Below are positions 8,895-17,268 of a stretch of 64,000 nucleotides of DNA, piece after piece. The notes beneath the pieces were generated by a model. It was not told the DNA's origin. It made no database searches and saw nothing but the letters and a program-made list of their open reading frames with translations. The DNA is from Mycobacteroides immunogenum (lineage in GTDB: Bacteria; Actinomycetota; Actinomycetes; Mycobacteriales; Mycobacteriaceae). The DNA is taken from positions 1,426,001 to 1,490,000 of the forward strand of contig NZ_CP011530.1 of assembly GCF_001605725.1 (NCBI RefSeq), read 5' to 3'. The position numbers and the translations under genes were made by a program. Position 1 is the stretch's first letter. Every line of letters begins with the position of its first letter.

Positions 8895-9833
8895 GTGAAA
8901 CTCGGAGTGGCCATCGGCCGACCCCTCAGCGTTCAGAGTGACACCAACCTGGTCGACTCGTTCATCGCGCACGCACGCCGGGTGGCAGACGCCGGGGTAA
9001 GCACGCTATGGCTGGGGCAGATGTACCACTATGACTCGATCACCATGGCTGCCGTCGTAGGGCAAGCAGTTCCCGATGTCACTGTGGGGGTTTCGGTCAT
9101 TCCCATCAACCCGCGCCATCCCATCGAGGTGTCGGCGGCCGCGCAGACCGCGCAGGCCGCCACCCACGGGCGCTTCCAGTTGGGCTTGGGGCTCGGCGCC
9201 CCGGTGATCGAAGGTCCCAGTTACGGCCTGCACGTAGACAAACCGATACGCCGTCTACGTGAGTACCTCACCACCCTGCGGCAACTGCTGGACACCGGAA
9301 CCGCGCAGTTCCATGGTGAGACTCTCACCGTCGCACCTGAATTCACCACCGCCCAGCCTGGCGGCGAGAACATTCCCGTGTTGGTGGCGGCGATGGCGCC
9401 GCAGGCGCTGCGCGCCACTGGCGAGCTGGCCGACGGCACGATTCCGCTGCATGCCGGACCGCGCGCGCTCAGCCAACAGATCGTCCCCGTCATCAACACC
9501 GCCGCCGAACACGCCGGCCGGCCGCGCCCACGGGTCATCGCCGGCGTGGCTGTCGTCGTCACTTCCGAGCCCGAACGGGTGCGGGCGCTGGCCATTGAAG
9601 ACATGGCCTTTTACGAGAACATCCCGTCGTATCGGAAAGTGCTTGACGCCGAAGGTGTTCAGCACACCGGAGAGCTGGCGATCATCGGCGATGAGCAGCA
9701 TGTGGCCACGGAGCTGCAGCGCTATTTCGACGCCGGGGCCACCGAAGTCTTCGCCAGCCACACCGAGTTGGGCGGGGCCCAGGACGAGGCCCGCACACTG
9801 GCGCTGCTGGGGGAGCTGTCCCGCGGAAACTGA
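8895..9833 (+). CDS. LLM-class (probably F420-dependent) oxidoreductase
   Basis: A 312-residue luciferase-like TIM-barrel oxidoreductase: MKLGVAIGRPLS at the start, TLWLGQMYHYDSI, VGVSVIPINPRHP, GRFQLGLGLGAP, and NIPVLVAAMAPQALRATGELADGTIP are standard LLM landmarks. In mycobacteria most such proteins use coenzyme F420; the substrate cannot be told. GTG 8895 gives the usual MKLGVA start; ATG 8874 in the same frame would add seven residues. It begins 29 bases after the exporter stop and may be co-transcribed with it. Confidence 0.82.
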   Translation: MKLGVAIGRPLSVQSDTNLVDSFIAHARRVADAGVSTLWLGQMYHYDSITMAAVVGQAVPDVTVGVSVIPINPRHPIEVSAAAQTAQAATHGRFQLGLGLGAPVIEGPSYGLHVDKPIRRLREYLTTLRQLLDTGTAQFHGETLTVAPEFTTAQPGGENIPVLVAAMAPQALRATGELADGTIPLHAGPRALSQQIVPVINTAAEHAGRPRPRVIAGVAVVVTSEPERVRALAIEDMAFYENIPSYRKVLDAEGVQHTGELAIIGDEQHVATELQRYFDAGATEVFASHTELGGAQDEARTLALLGELSRGN

Positions 9834-9848
9834 ATTGCCGGCGGCCCC

Positions 9849-9854
9849 TAGGCT
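9849..9854 (+). promoter_or_regulatory. Candidate leaderless -10 (TAGGCT) for the first LOG-family gene
   Basis: TAGGCT is followed by six bases and then GTG 9861, with no Shine-Dalgarno site. It is the same hexamer at the same spacing as in front of fadD36. Confidence 0.5.
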
Positions 9855-9860
9855 GGCTAG

Positions 9861-10613
9861 GTGCCCGATCAACCGCTAACCCAACTGCACGGACCCGTCC
9901 GGCTGCGCCGCGACCGTTGCGAGCTGACCACCGCCGATCAACGCCTGCTGGACAGTCACGAATCCGGCGCGTGGACACACACGGATCAATGGCGGGTGCT
10001 GCGCATCCAGAGTGAGTTCGTCGAGGGATTCGACGCGCTGGCGCAAACCCCCAAGGCGGTCACCGTTTTCGGCTCGGCCCGGACCACCCCGGATTCATTC
10101 GAGTACCGGCTGGGGCGTGACCTGGGCACCGCCCTGGTGAACGCCGGGTACGCCGTCATCACCGGCGGCGGACCGGGCGCCATGGAGGCCGCCAACCGCG
10201 GCGCCAGTGAATCGGGTGGTTACTCGGTGGGGCTGGGCATCGAGCTGCCGTTCGAGCAGGGCCTCAACGAATGGGTGGACCTCGGTATCAACTTCCGCTA
10301 CTTCTTTGTCCGCAAGACGATGTTCGTCAAATACGCCCAGGCCTTCGTATGTCTGCCCGGCGGATTCGGGACTCTCGACGAACTTTTCGAGGCGCTCACC
10401 CTGGTGCAGACCCGTAAGGTGACGCGGTTTCCGATCATCCTGCTGGGCACCGAGTACTGGTCGGGCCTGCTCGACTGGATCCGCGGCACGCTGCTGCCCG
10501 CGGGCAAGGTCGGTGAGCAGGATCTTGCGCTGCTTTCGGTGACCGACAGTGTCGACGAGGCCGTCGAGATCATTCTCGCGTCGGCCGCTAACGGAAACGG
10601 AAGCCACCGATGA
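9861..10613 (+). CDS. LOG-family protein (TIGR00730-type), first of a tandem pair
   Basis: A 250-residue Rossmann-fold protein of the LOG/lysine-decarboxylase-like family. The nucleotide-binding TGGGPGAMEAANRGA and the hallmark PGGFGTLDELFE are present, matching the PGGxGTxxE motif of cytokinin riboside 5'-monophosphate phosphoribohydrolases. It has about 60 extra N-terminal residues compared with its neighbour. The family hydrolyses nucleoside monophosphates to base and ribose phosphate; whether this member makes cytokinins is not shown. The last 4 bases overlap the second LOG gene (ATGA). Confidence 0.85.
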   Translation: MPDQPLTQLHGPVRLRRDRCELTTADQRLLDSHESGAWTHTDQWRVLRIQSEFVEGFDALAQTPKAVTVFGSARTTPDSFEYRLGRDLGTALVNAGYAVITGGGPGAMEAANRGASESGGYSVGLGIELPFEQGLNEWVDLGINFRYFFVRKTMFVKYAQAFVCLPGGFGTLDELFEALTLVQTRKVTRFPIILLGTEYWSGLLDWIRGTLLPAGKVGEQDLALLSVTDSVDEAVEIILASAANGNGSHR

Positions 10614-11152
10614 GCCTCTCCGTCTGTGTGTACTGCGCGTCCGGGCCACGCCACCCTGAGCTCTTGACATTGGCGAGTCGTCTGGGCACTGCCATCGCCG
10701 AGCGCGGCTGGACCCTGGTGTCCGGTGGCGGCAATGTGTCGGCGATGGGAGCGATCGCCCAAGCGGCGCGGGCGGCCGGTGGACGCACCATCGGCGTCAT
10801 TCCGAAGACGCTCGTGCACCGAGAGGTCGCCGACACCGATGCGGACGAACTGATCGTTACCACCACCATGCGGGAGCGGAAGCAGATCATGGAGGATCGG
10901 GCCGACGCCTTCATCACGCTGCCCGGTGGGATCGGCACTCTGGAAGAGGTTTTCGAGACCTGGACCGCCGGCTACCTGGGATTGCACGAGAAGCCGGTGG
11001 TGCTGCTGGACCCTGACGGCCACTACACCGGCCTGTTGCGCTGGCTCGACGAACTTCAGGACAAGGGCTACGTCGCGGCCCCGGCCCGGGACCGGCTGCT
11101 GGTGCACACCGATATCGCCGCCGCACTCGACGCGTGTAAACCAACGGATTGA
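10610..11152 (+). CDS. LOG-family protein, Rv1205-like
   Basis: A 180-residue compact LOG protein with SVCVYCASG at the N terminus, SGGGNVSAMGAIA, the conserved RERKQIM segment and the PGGIGTLEEVFE motif. It resembles Rv1205, the M. tuberculosis LOG enzyme reported to be involved in cytokinin production, and sits at the same place next to fadD6. Catalytic Arg and Glu residues are intact. The ATGA overlap with the upstream paralogue implies translational coupling, so the two may act together or form mixed oligomers (inference). Confidence 0.87.
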   Translation: MSLSVCVYCASGPRHPELLTLASRLGTAIAERGWTLVSGGGNVSAMGAIAQAARAAGGRTIGVIPKTLVHREVADTDADELIVTTTMRERKQIMEDRADAFITLPGGIGTLEEVFETWTAGYLGLHEKPVVLLDPDGHYTGLLRWLDELQDKGYVAAPARDRLLVHTDIAAALDACKPTD

Positions 11153-11255
11153 CGGGGCCCTACGGTTCGTCAACAATGCGGTGAGCCAATGCCTACTGAG
11201 CGGTAATAAACACGGATGACCCGCGCGCGGGACGACCGACAACAGGGAGAATCAG

Positions 11256-13046
11256 ATGTCCGCAAGCAGCACCATTCCGTCCACGGCCCGTAACCGGGTG
11301 CGGCTGACCGAAGTGCTGGCACAGCTCCCGTCGCTGGCGCTCGATCTGCCGATCATGGCGGGTGGTGTGTTGGGCGGCATCAAGGCGAACCCCAATGGGC
11401 GCCTCTCGATCGGCGCGCTGTTCGCCGAGCGCGCCGCCAAGTACGCCGACAACGTGTTCCTGCGGTTCGAGGGCAACGACATCACCTACGCGCAGGCCAA
11501 CGCCACCGCCAACCGATACGCGGCCACCCTGGCCTCGCACGGTGTCGGCCGCGGCGACGTGGTCGGCATCATGCTGCGTAACTCGCCGCAGACCGTGCTG
11601 CTGATGCTGGCGACGGTCAAGCTCGGTGCCATCGCGGGCATGCTCAACTACAACCAGCGCGGCGATGTGCTCGCCCACAGCATCGGGCTGCTCGATTCCA
11701 AGATGTTGGTCACCGACGCGGAGTTCGAGGACGCCATCGGTGAGTCGGGCGTCAACGTGGTCTCACAGCTGACCGCCGACGAACTCGACCGGTTGTCGGT
11801 GCTGGCGCCCACCACCAACCCCAGCGCCACCGAGGCCGTGCTGGCCAAGGACCGTGCCTTCTACATCTTCACCTCCGGCACCACCGGGCTGCCGAAGGCC
11901 AGCGTGATGACGCACTACCGGTGGCTGCGCGGCATGTATGGCATCGGGAGCCTGGCCTTGCGGTTGCGGTCCAGCGACGTGCTGTACAGCTGCCTTCCGC
12001 TGTACCACAACAACGCGCTGACCCTCGCGGTATCGACGACGATCAATGCCGGAGCCACCCTGGCGATTGGCCGCTCGTTCTCGGTGTCGCGTTTCTGGGA
12101 TGAAGTGATCGCCAGCCGCGCAACGGCATTCATCTACATCGGCGAGCTGTGCCGTTACCTGCTGAACCAGCCGCCCAAGCCCACCGACCGGCAGCACAAG
12201 GTGCGCGTGATCATCGGCAACGGTTTGCGGGCCGAGTTGTGGGGTGAGTTCACCAAGCGCTTCGGCATCAAGCGGGTGTGCGAGTTCTACTCGGCCAGCG
12301 AGTCGAATACCGCATTCGTCAACGCGCTCAACATCGATCGCACCGTAGGTATCTGCCCGTACCCGCTCGCCTACGTCAAGTACGACGTGGAGACCGGCGA
12401 GCCGCTGCGCGACGCGAAGGGCTTCCTGACCAAGGTCGGGGCGGGCGAGGCGGGGCTGTTGCTGAGCAAGGTAACCAGCATGTCCCCGTTCGATGGGTAC
12501 ACCGACCCGACCGCCTCGGAGAAGAAGCTGGTGCGCGACGCCTTCAAGAAGGGCGACACCTGGTTCAACACGGGCGATCTGATGCGCAATCTGGGCTGGG
12601 GTCACGCGGCGTTCGGGGACCGGCTGGGCGATACCTTCCGCTGGAAGGGCGAGAACGTCGCCACCACCGAGGTAGAGGCTGCCCTCGACAACAACGACGC
12701 GGTGGAAGAGTCCACCGTGTTCGGCGTCGAGGTGCCGGGCACCGATGGGCGTGCCGGCATGGCCGCCATCAAGCTGCATGACGGCGTCGAACTCGATCCA
12801 AAGTCGTTGAGCGATACCGTTTATCAGCATCTTCCCGCCTATGCGCTGCCGCTGTTCATCCGGATCGTCGACACCCTGGAGCACACCACCACCTTCAAGA
12901 GCCGCAAGGTGGAGCTGCGTGAGCAGGCGTACGGCGAGTCGGTGTCCGATCCGCTGTACGTGCTGGCCGGTCGCGCCGAGGGGTACGTCCCGTTCTATCC
13001 CGGGTACCCGGAGGAATTGGCGGGCGGCCAGCGCCCCAAGGGCTAG
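11256..13046 (+). CDS. fadD6: Very-long-chain acyl-CoA synthetase FadD6, copy 1
   Basis: A 596-residue FATP-type acyl-CoA ligase. The P-loop FTSGTTGLPKASVMTHYRW, FYSASESNTAF, FNTGDLMRNLGWGHAAFGDRLGDT and the C-terminal segment FKSRKVELREQAYG are family landmarks. FadD6 proteins load long-chain fatty acids onto CoA, and the FATP family has also been linked to uptake. A Shine-Dalgarno AGGGAGA precedes the ATG. It corresponds in position to Rv1206. A closely similar second copy follows immediately, an arrangement not present in M. tuberculosis. Confidence 0.9.
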   Translation: MSASSTIPSTARNRVRLTEVLAQLPSLALDLPIMAGGVLGGIKANPNGRLSIGALFAERAAKYADNVFLRFEGNDITYAQANATANRYAATLASHGVGRGDVVGIMLRNSPQTVLLMLATVKLGAIAGMLNYNQRGDVLAHSIGLLDSKMLVTDAEFEDAIGESGVNVVSQLTADELDRLSVLAPTTNPSATEAVLAKDRAFYIFTSGTTGLPKASVMTHYRWLRGMYGIGSLALRLRSSDVLYSCLPLYHNNALTLAVSTTINAGATLAIGRSFSVSRFWDEVIASRATAFIYIGELCRYLLNQPPKPTDRQHKVRVIIGNGLRAELWGEFTKRFGIKRVCEFYSASESNTAFVNALNIDRTVGICPYPLAYVKYDVETGEPLRDAKGFLTKVGAGEAGLLLSKVTSMSPFDGYTDPTASEKKLVRDAFKKGDTWFNTGDLMRNLGWGHAAFGDRLGDTFRWKGENVATTEVEAALDNNDAVEESTVFGVEVPGTDGRAGMAAIKLHDGVELDPKSLSDTVYQHLPAYALPLFIRIVDTLEHTTTFKSRKVELREQAYGESVSDPLYVLAGRAEGYVPFYPGYPEELAGGQRPKG

Positions 13047-13136
13047 CCCACCCGTCGGTAGTACTTGACGTATCTACTCCATTCGTCAACGATTCGTTAG
13101 GCCCGGACAGCGTGGTACGGCGAATTCGGAGGACAC

Positions 13137-14927
13137 ATGGTGGTGCGCGAAAACATTCCGGCAGCAGCTCGCGAGCGGGTGAATCTGGCTGACGTGCTGG
13201 TACGGCTGCCGGCCCTGTTGCCTGATCTGCCGACCATCGTGCGCGGCGTGCTCAGCGCGGCCAAGGCGACACCCGGGGCGCGCACCTCGATCGGCAGCGT
13301 GTTCGCCGAGAGTGCTGCCCGCCATGCCGATCGGGTTTTCTTGCGGTGCGAGGGCAAGGACGTCACCTACGCGCAGGCCAACGCCACCGCCAACCGGTAC
13401 GCGGCCACGCTGGCGTCCCAGGGTGTGCGGTGCGGTGACGTGGTGGGCATCATGCTGCGGAACTCCCCGGAGGTGGTGCTGCTGATGTTGGCGGCCACGA
13501 AGCTGGGGGCAGTGGCCGGCATGCTCAACTTCAATCAGCGCGACAATGTGCTGGCGCACAGCATCGGGCTGCTCGACGCGAAGGTCCTCGTCGCCGACTC
13601 GGAATTTGTCTCCGCGATCCAGGACTGTGGTGTACGGGTCGACGTGCTGTTCACCGTCGAGCAGTTCGACGAGTTGGCGCAGCACGCTCCGGCCACCAAT
13701 CCCGCGGCTACCGCGGCGGTGCGCGCGAGTGACAAGGCGCTCTACATCTGCACCTCCGGGACCACCGGCCTGCCCAAGGCCAGTGTGATGACGCACTACC
13801 GCTATCTGCGCGCCGCGGCCGGATTCGGCAGTGTGACACTGCGATTGCGGCCCTCGGAAGTGTTCTACAGCTGCCTGCCGCTCTACCACAACAGCGCGCT
13901 CACCGTGGCCGTGGGATCCACCATGACCACCGGCGCGACCCTGGCCATCGGCCGCTCCTTCTCGGCTTCGCGCTTCTGGGACGAACTCATCGCGAACCAG
14001 GCGACGGGCTTCATCTACATCGGAGAACTGTGTCGGTATCTGCTGAACCAGCCCGCGAAACCCGTTGACCGCCAACACAAGGTGCGGGTGATGGTGGGCA
14101 ACGGCCTGCGGGCGGAGCTCTGGGGCGAGTTCAGCCGGCGATTCGGAATCAAGCAGATCAGCGAATTGTATTCGGCCAGTGAGGCGAACACCGGATTCGT
14201 CAACGTACTCAACATCGATCGCACGGTGGGAATCTGTCCATCGCCGATCGCCTTCGTCGAATACGACGTGGAGACCGGCGAGCCCGCCCGGAACGCCAAA
14301 GGCTTCCTGACCAAGGTCGGTACCGGTGAGCAGGGGCTGCTGTTGAGCAAGGTGACCTCGCTGGCTCCCTTCGACGGTTACACCGATGCGAAGGCGACAG
14401 AAAAGAAGTTGGTACGTAACGCCTTCAAGAAGGGCGACGTCTGGTTCAACACCGGTGATCTGCTCCGGGACCTGGGCTGGCGCCACGCCGCGTTCGGGGA
14501 TCGACTGGGCGACACCTTTCGGTGGAAGAGTGAAAATGTCGCCACCACCGAAGTTGAGGCGGCGCTGGACCAGGATGACGCGATCGAGGAGTCGACGGTC
14601 TTCGGCGTCGAGGTACCGGGCTGCGATGGCCGCGCGGGGATGGCCGCCATCAAACTTCACGGCGCGGCGCACTTCGATCCGGAAAGGCTGGGGCAGTTGG
14701 CCTTCAAGACGCTGCCCGGCTATGCGCTACCGCTGTTCATCCGGATAGTGGACAGCCTGGAACATACCGTCACGTTCAAGAGCCGCAAGGTGGAGCTGCG
14801 CGATGAGGCCTACGGCGATGCGGTGAGCGATCCGCTCTATGTACTGGCCGGCCGCGCCGAAGGTTACGTGCCGTTCTACCCGGAATACCCCGCCGAGCTC
14901 GCCGCCGGGCAACGTCCCAAAGGTTAG
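13137..14927 (+). CDS. FadD6 paralogue, copy 2
   Basis: Also 596 residues and colinear with the preceding FadD6 along its whole length, sharing long identical blocks such as AQANATANRYAATLASQG/HG and TSGTTGLPKASVMTHYR. All ligase motifs are intact, so it is not decaying. GGAGG five bases before ATG 13137 sets the start. Differences cluster in the N-terminal lid and in the segment after the P-loop, which could alter substrate choice. The pair arose by tandem duplication; equal length and lack of gaps suggest either recent duplication or constraint. Confidence 0.88.
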   Translation: MVVRENIPAAARERVNLADVLVRLPALLPDLPTIVRGVLSAAKATPGARTSIGSVFAESAARHADRVFLRCEGKDVTYAQANATANRYAATLASQGVRCGDVVGIMLRNSPEVVLLMLAATKLGAVAGMLNFNQRDNVLAHSIGLLDAKVLVADSEFVSAIQDCGVRVDVLFTVEQFDELAQHAPATNPAATAAVRASDKALYICTSGTTGLPKASVMTHYRYLRAAAGFGSVTLRLRPSEVFYSCLPLYHNSALTVAVGSTMTTGATLAIGRSFSASRFWDELIANQATGFIYIGELCRYLLNQPAKPVDRQHKVRVMVGNGLRAELWGEFSRRFGIKQISELYSASEANTGFVNVLNIDRTVGICPSPIAFVEYDVETGEPARNAKGFLTKVGTGEQGLLLSKVTSLAPFDGYTDAKATEKKLVRNAFKKGDVWFNTGDLLRDLGWRHAAFGDRLGDTFRWKSENVATTEVEAALDQDDAIEESTVFGVEVPGCDGRAGMAAIKLHGAAHFDPERLGQLAFKTLPGYALPLFIRIVDSLEHTVTFKSRKVELRDEAYGDAVSDPLYVLAGRAEGYVPFYPEYPAELAAGQRPKG

Positions 14928-14940
14928 GCGTCTCAGGAGT

Positions 14941-14946
14941 TACTGT
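14941..14946 (+). promoter_or_regulatory. Candidate leaderless -10 (TACTGT) for the HNH gene
   Basis: TACTGT is followed by six bases and then GTG 14953. No Shine-Dalgarno site is visible. It starts 13 bases after the fadD6 copy 2 stop. Confidence 0.45.
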
Positions 14947-14952
14947 TCCCCG

Positions 14953-15285
14953 GTGGGAGTCAGCCGGAGAGTGCGTGCGTCGCGGCGCCGTCGTCTGCGG
15001 GTGAGCCGAGCCGACAACGACCTCACCAATGAGCAGTGGTTGGGGCTGGTACGGGCCTGGGGTGGCTGCGCCTACTGCGGTGCGACCGAAACCGCACTAC
15101 AGCGCGATTGCGTGCAGCCGATCTCGCGGGGCGGCCGATACACGCAATCCAACGTGGTCCCGGCCTGCGCGTCCTGCAACTCCAGCAAGTGCAATGCCGA
15201 GGTGACCAGCTGGATGCGGCGCAAGCGCCTTGATGAGACGGCCTTTCTGCGCCGGTATGTGGAGGTCACTCAAGCGCTCGCCTAG
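14953..15285 (+). CDS. Small HNH endonuclease-domain protein
   Basis: A 110-residue protein: an Arg-rich basic N terminus (VSRRVRASRRRRLRVSRADN, about 20 residues), then CAYCG and CASCNSSK, two CxxC-type pairs that would bind a structural zinc, flanking DCVQPISRGGRYTQSNVVPAC, where the usual HNH 'DHxxP' is replaced by D-C-V-Q-P. The catalytic first histidine therefore appears missing (Cys instead), which could mean a degenerate or non-nucleolytic zinc-binding protein. The start GTG is placed at the basic segment. The gene is convergent with the epimerase, the stops overlapping by 4 bases. Confidence 0.7.
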   Translation: MGVSRRVRASRRRRLRVSRADNDLTNEQWLGLVRAWGGCAYCGATETALQRDCVQPISRGGRYTQSNVVPACASCNSSKCNAEVTSWMRRKRLDETAFLRRYVEVTQALA

Positions 15286-16259
15286 GTGGTGTAGACGCCC
15301 GTCGGCTCATCGTGATAGCCCTTAGTACCTATCTCACGCGCCAGCGGGCTGCGGAAATCCGCTTCCCCGGCAAGGCAATCGAGGACATGACGGTAGTCGT
15401 ATCGCGGCCGCCAGCCGAGTTCTGTTCGGGCCCTGGTATTGACGTAGACCCTGTCGATCGTCGGGAACATGGACCAGCCGTGCGCGGCGTACAGGCCGGG
15501 CTGATCCGGGAAGTATCGGGCCACCACGGCGCCCGGATCGGTGCGTAGTTGTGCGCCGTCATCCGGCGTGAAGGGCGTCGTCGCCGACACCACATACATG
15601 GCCCAGCCGATGGCTGGCGCACGATCGGCAGCCAGCAGATGTGCGTCGACCACATCGGCGAGATCCACCCGGCGGTACAGGTACTCGTTGGCTTTCGCGT
15701 TCTCGTCGCGGTACCGATTACGTACCGCGTCGTTGTCGTCCTGCTCGGGGAAGAACCGCGAGGTGCGCAGCACGATGACCGGAAGACCGCTGTCCTGATG
15801 CACCACATGGGCGATGTCCTCGGCGGCGGTTTTGGTGGCGCCATAGATGTTCTTGGGTACCGGGGCCACGTCCTCGGTGATCCAAGCCGCCTCGCCCGAA
15901 CCGACGAGCGCGTGCCCGAACGCGCTGGTGGTGCTGGTGTAGACGAAGCTGGTGACCCCGGCGGTCACCGCCGCTTCCAGGAGCGCCAGGGTGCCCTCGA
16001 TGTTGGTCTCGATGAAGTCGGCGCGCGTATGCGATCCGACGTGTGGTTTGTGCAGGGTCGCGGTGTGTAGCACCGAGGTCACCCCGGCCATCGCCGCGCC
16101 GACGAGTTCACGGTCGGCGATCGAGCCCACGATGTCGGTTGCCGGGCCCGCGGCGATATCGATTCCTGCGACGTCGGCTCCGCCTCGCCGCAACGTGCGT
16201 ACCAGCGCCTCGCCCAGGTGGCCCGAGGACCCGGTAACCAGGAATCGATTCTCGCTCAT
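15282..16259 (-). CDS. NAD-dependent epimerase/dehydratase family protein
   Basis: A 325-residue extended short-chain dehydrogenase. FLVTGSSGHLGEALV is the Rossmann glycine-rich motif; FVYTSTTSAFG supplies the active-site Ser/Thr region and NIYGATKTAAED the YxxxK pair. The substrate-binding half ends in ELGWRPRYDYRHVL, typical of nucleotide-sugar or sugar epimerases. No pathway partner is adjacent. ATG 16259 is the start because upstream codons of the open frame run through an intergenic hairpin. The gene is divergent from folP2 across a 133-base spacer. Confidence 0.8.
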   Translation of the reverse strand: MSENRFLVTGSSGHLGEALVRTLRRGGADVAGIDIAAGPATDIVGSIADRELVGAAMAGVTSVLHTATLHKPHVGSHTRADFIETNIEGTLALLEAAVTAGVTSFVYTSTTSAFGHALVGSGEAAWITEDVAPVPKNIYGATKTAAEDIAHVVHQDSGLPVIVLRTSRFFPEQDDNDAVRNRYRDENAKANEYLYRRVDLADVVDAHLLAADRAPAIGWAMYVVSATTPFTPDDGAQLRTDPGAVVARYFPDQPGLYAAHGWSMFPTIDRVYVNTRARTELGWRPRYDYRHVLDCLAGEADFRSPLAREIGTKGYHDEPTGVYTT

Positions 16260-16295
16260 ATGCCCATACTGCCAAGGCCTGCAAGTCATTTCGTT

Positions 16296-16357
16296 CGCCG
16301 AGTGTGAAGCTGTTGCGAGAAAACGGGGCAAATCCCGCAATAGCTTCACACTCGGCG
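16296..16357. repeat. Long intergenic stem-loop with GCCGAGTGTGAAGC arms
   Basis: Perfect 16-base arms (16296-16311 and 16342-16357, CGCCGAGTGTGAAGCT and its complement) are extended by a further near-perfect segment, TTGCG with CGCAA. It lies between two divergent genes, so it is not a normal terminator for either. The arm sequence is a variant of the GCCGAGTGTGAGC element found near 18.2 and 30.2 kb. Confidence 0.75.
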
Positions 16358-16392
16358 CGTGGCGCCATGGGTTTGGCCTGCACAATGAGGGC

Positions 16393-17268
16393 GTGCGTGA
16401 GACGTTTTGTGGGCGACCCGTCCGCACCGATCGTGCCCTCATCATGGCGATCGTCAACCGCACACCGGACTCCTTTTACGACCGTGGAGCCACCTTTACC
16501 GACGAAGCCGCCCAGGCCGCCGTGCACCGCGCCGTGCAGGAGGGCGCCGATGTGGTGGACATCGGAGGCGTCAAGGCAGGTCCGGGGGAGACCGTCGACA
16601 CCGAAGCCGAGACCGCGCGGGTGGTGCCCTTCATCGAATGGGTACGTGGCGCGTATCCGGACCTGCTGATCAGCGTGGACACCTGGCGTGCCGAGGTCGC
16701 GGAGCAGGCCTGTGCGGCAGGCGCCGACCTGATCAACGACACCTGGGCGGGGGTCGATCCCGAGCTACCGGCCGTCGCCGCCGCCCACGGTGCCGGATTG
16801 GTTTGCTCCCATACCGGAGGCGCCATGCCGCGCACCCGGCCCTACCGCGTCAACTACGGAACCGAGGTCGACGGCGTCGTACGCGCCGTCATCGCCGAAG
16901 TGACCGCTTCCGCCGAGCGCGCGATGGCTCTGGGCGTATCAAAAGACGCGATCCTGATCGATCCGACGCATGACTTCGGCAAAAACACGTTCCACGGGCT
17001 CGCTTTGTTGCGCCACGTAAACGATCTCGTTAATACCGGATGGCCCGTGCTCATGGCGTTGAGCAACAAGGATTTCATCGGGGAGACTCTTGGTGTGGGA
17101 CTGACAGAACGACTCGAGGGCACCCTCGCCGCCACCGCGCTGGCGGCGGCCGCCGGTGCCCGGATGTTCCGGGTGCACGAAGTCGGGCCCACACGCCGCA
17201 CGCTGGAAATGGTGGGCTCCATCGTCGGAACTCGCCCACCGGCGCGAACAGTGAGGGGGTTGGCATGA
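16393..17268 (+). CDS. folP2: FolP2, dihydropteroate synthase-like protein
   Basis: A 291-residue pterin-binding TIM-barrel protein: MAIVNRTPDSFYDRG (NRTPDSF in place of the usual NVTPDSF), ADVVDIGGVKAGPG, LISVDTW, DLINDTW, and LIDPTHDFGKNTFHGL. It matches Rv1207 (FolP2), the mycobacterial paralogue that, from recall, does not replace FolP1 in folate synthesis. The ATGA overlap with gpgS means the two are co-translated, hinting at a role beyond folate. GTG 16393 is chosen as the first plausible in-frame start; no clear ribosome site precedes it, so this is moderate. Confidence 0.88.
   Translation: MRETFCGRPVRTDRALIMAIVNRTPDSFYDRGATFTDEAAQAAVHRAVQEGADVVDIGGVKAGPGETVDTEAETARVVPFIEWVRGAYPDLLISVDTWRAEVAEQACAAGADLINDTWAGVDPELPAVAAAHGAGLVCSHTGGAMPRTRPYRVNYGTEVDGVVRAVIAEVTASAERAMALGVSKDAILIDPTHDFGKNTFHGLALLRHVNDLVNTGWPVLMALSNKDFIGETLGVGLTERLEGTLAATALAAAAGARMFRVHEVGPTRRTLEMVGSIVGTRPPARTVRGLA

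Noticed and set aside
7740..9833. A 697-codon plus-strand frame running through the Fsr exporter and LLM genes
   Set aside because: Only its last 312 codons are a real protein. The upstream part overlaps the exporter in another frame and is an Arg-rich shadow.
13086..14672. A 528-codon minus-strand frame antisense to the second fadD6
   Set aside because: Its translation is a shadow of the ligase; a similar frame lies opposite the first fadD6, as expected of duplicated coding DNA.
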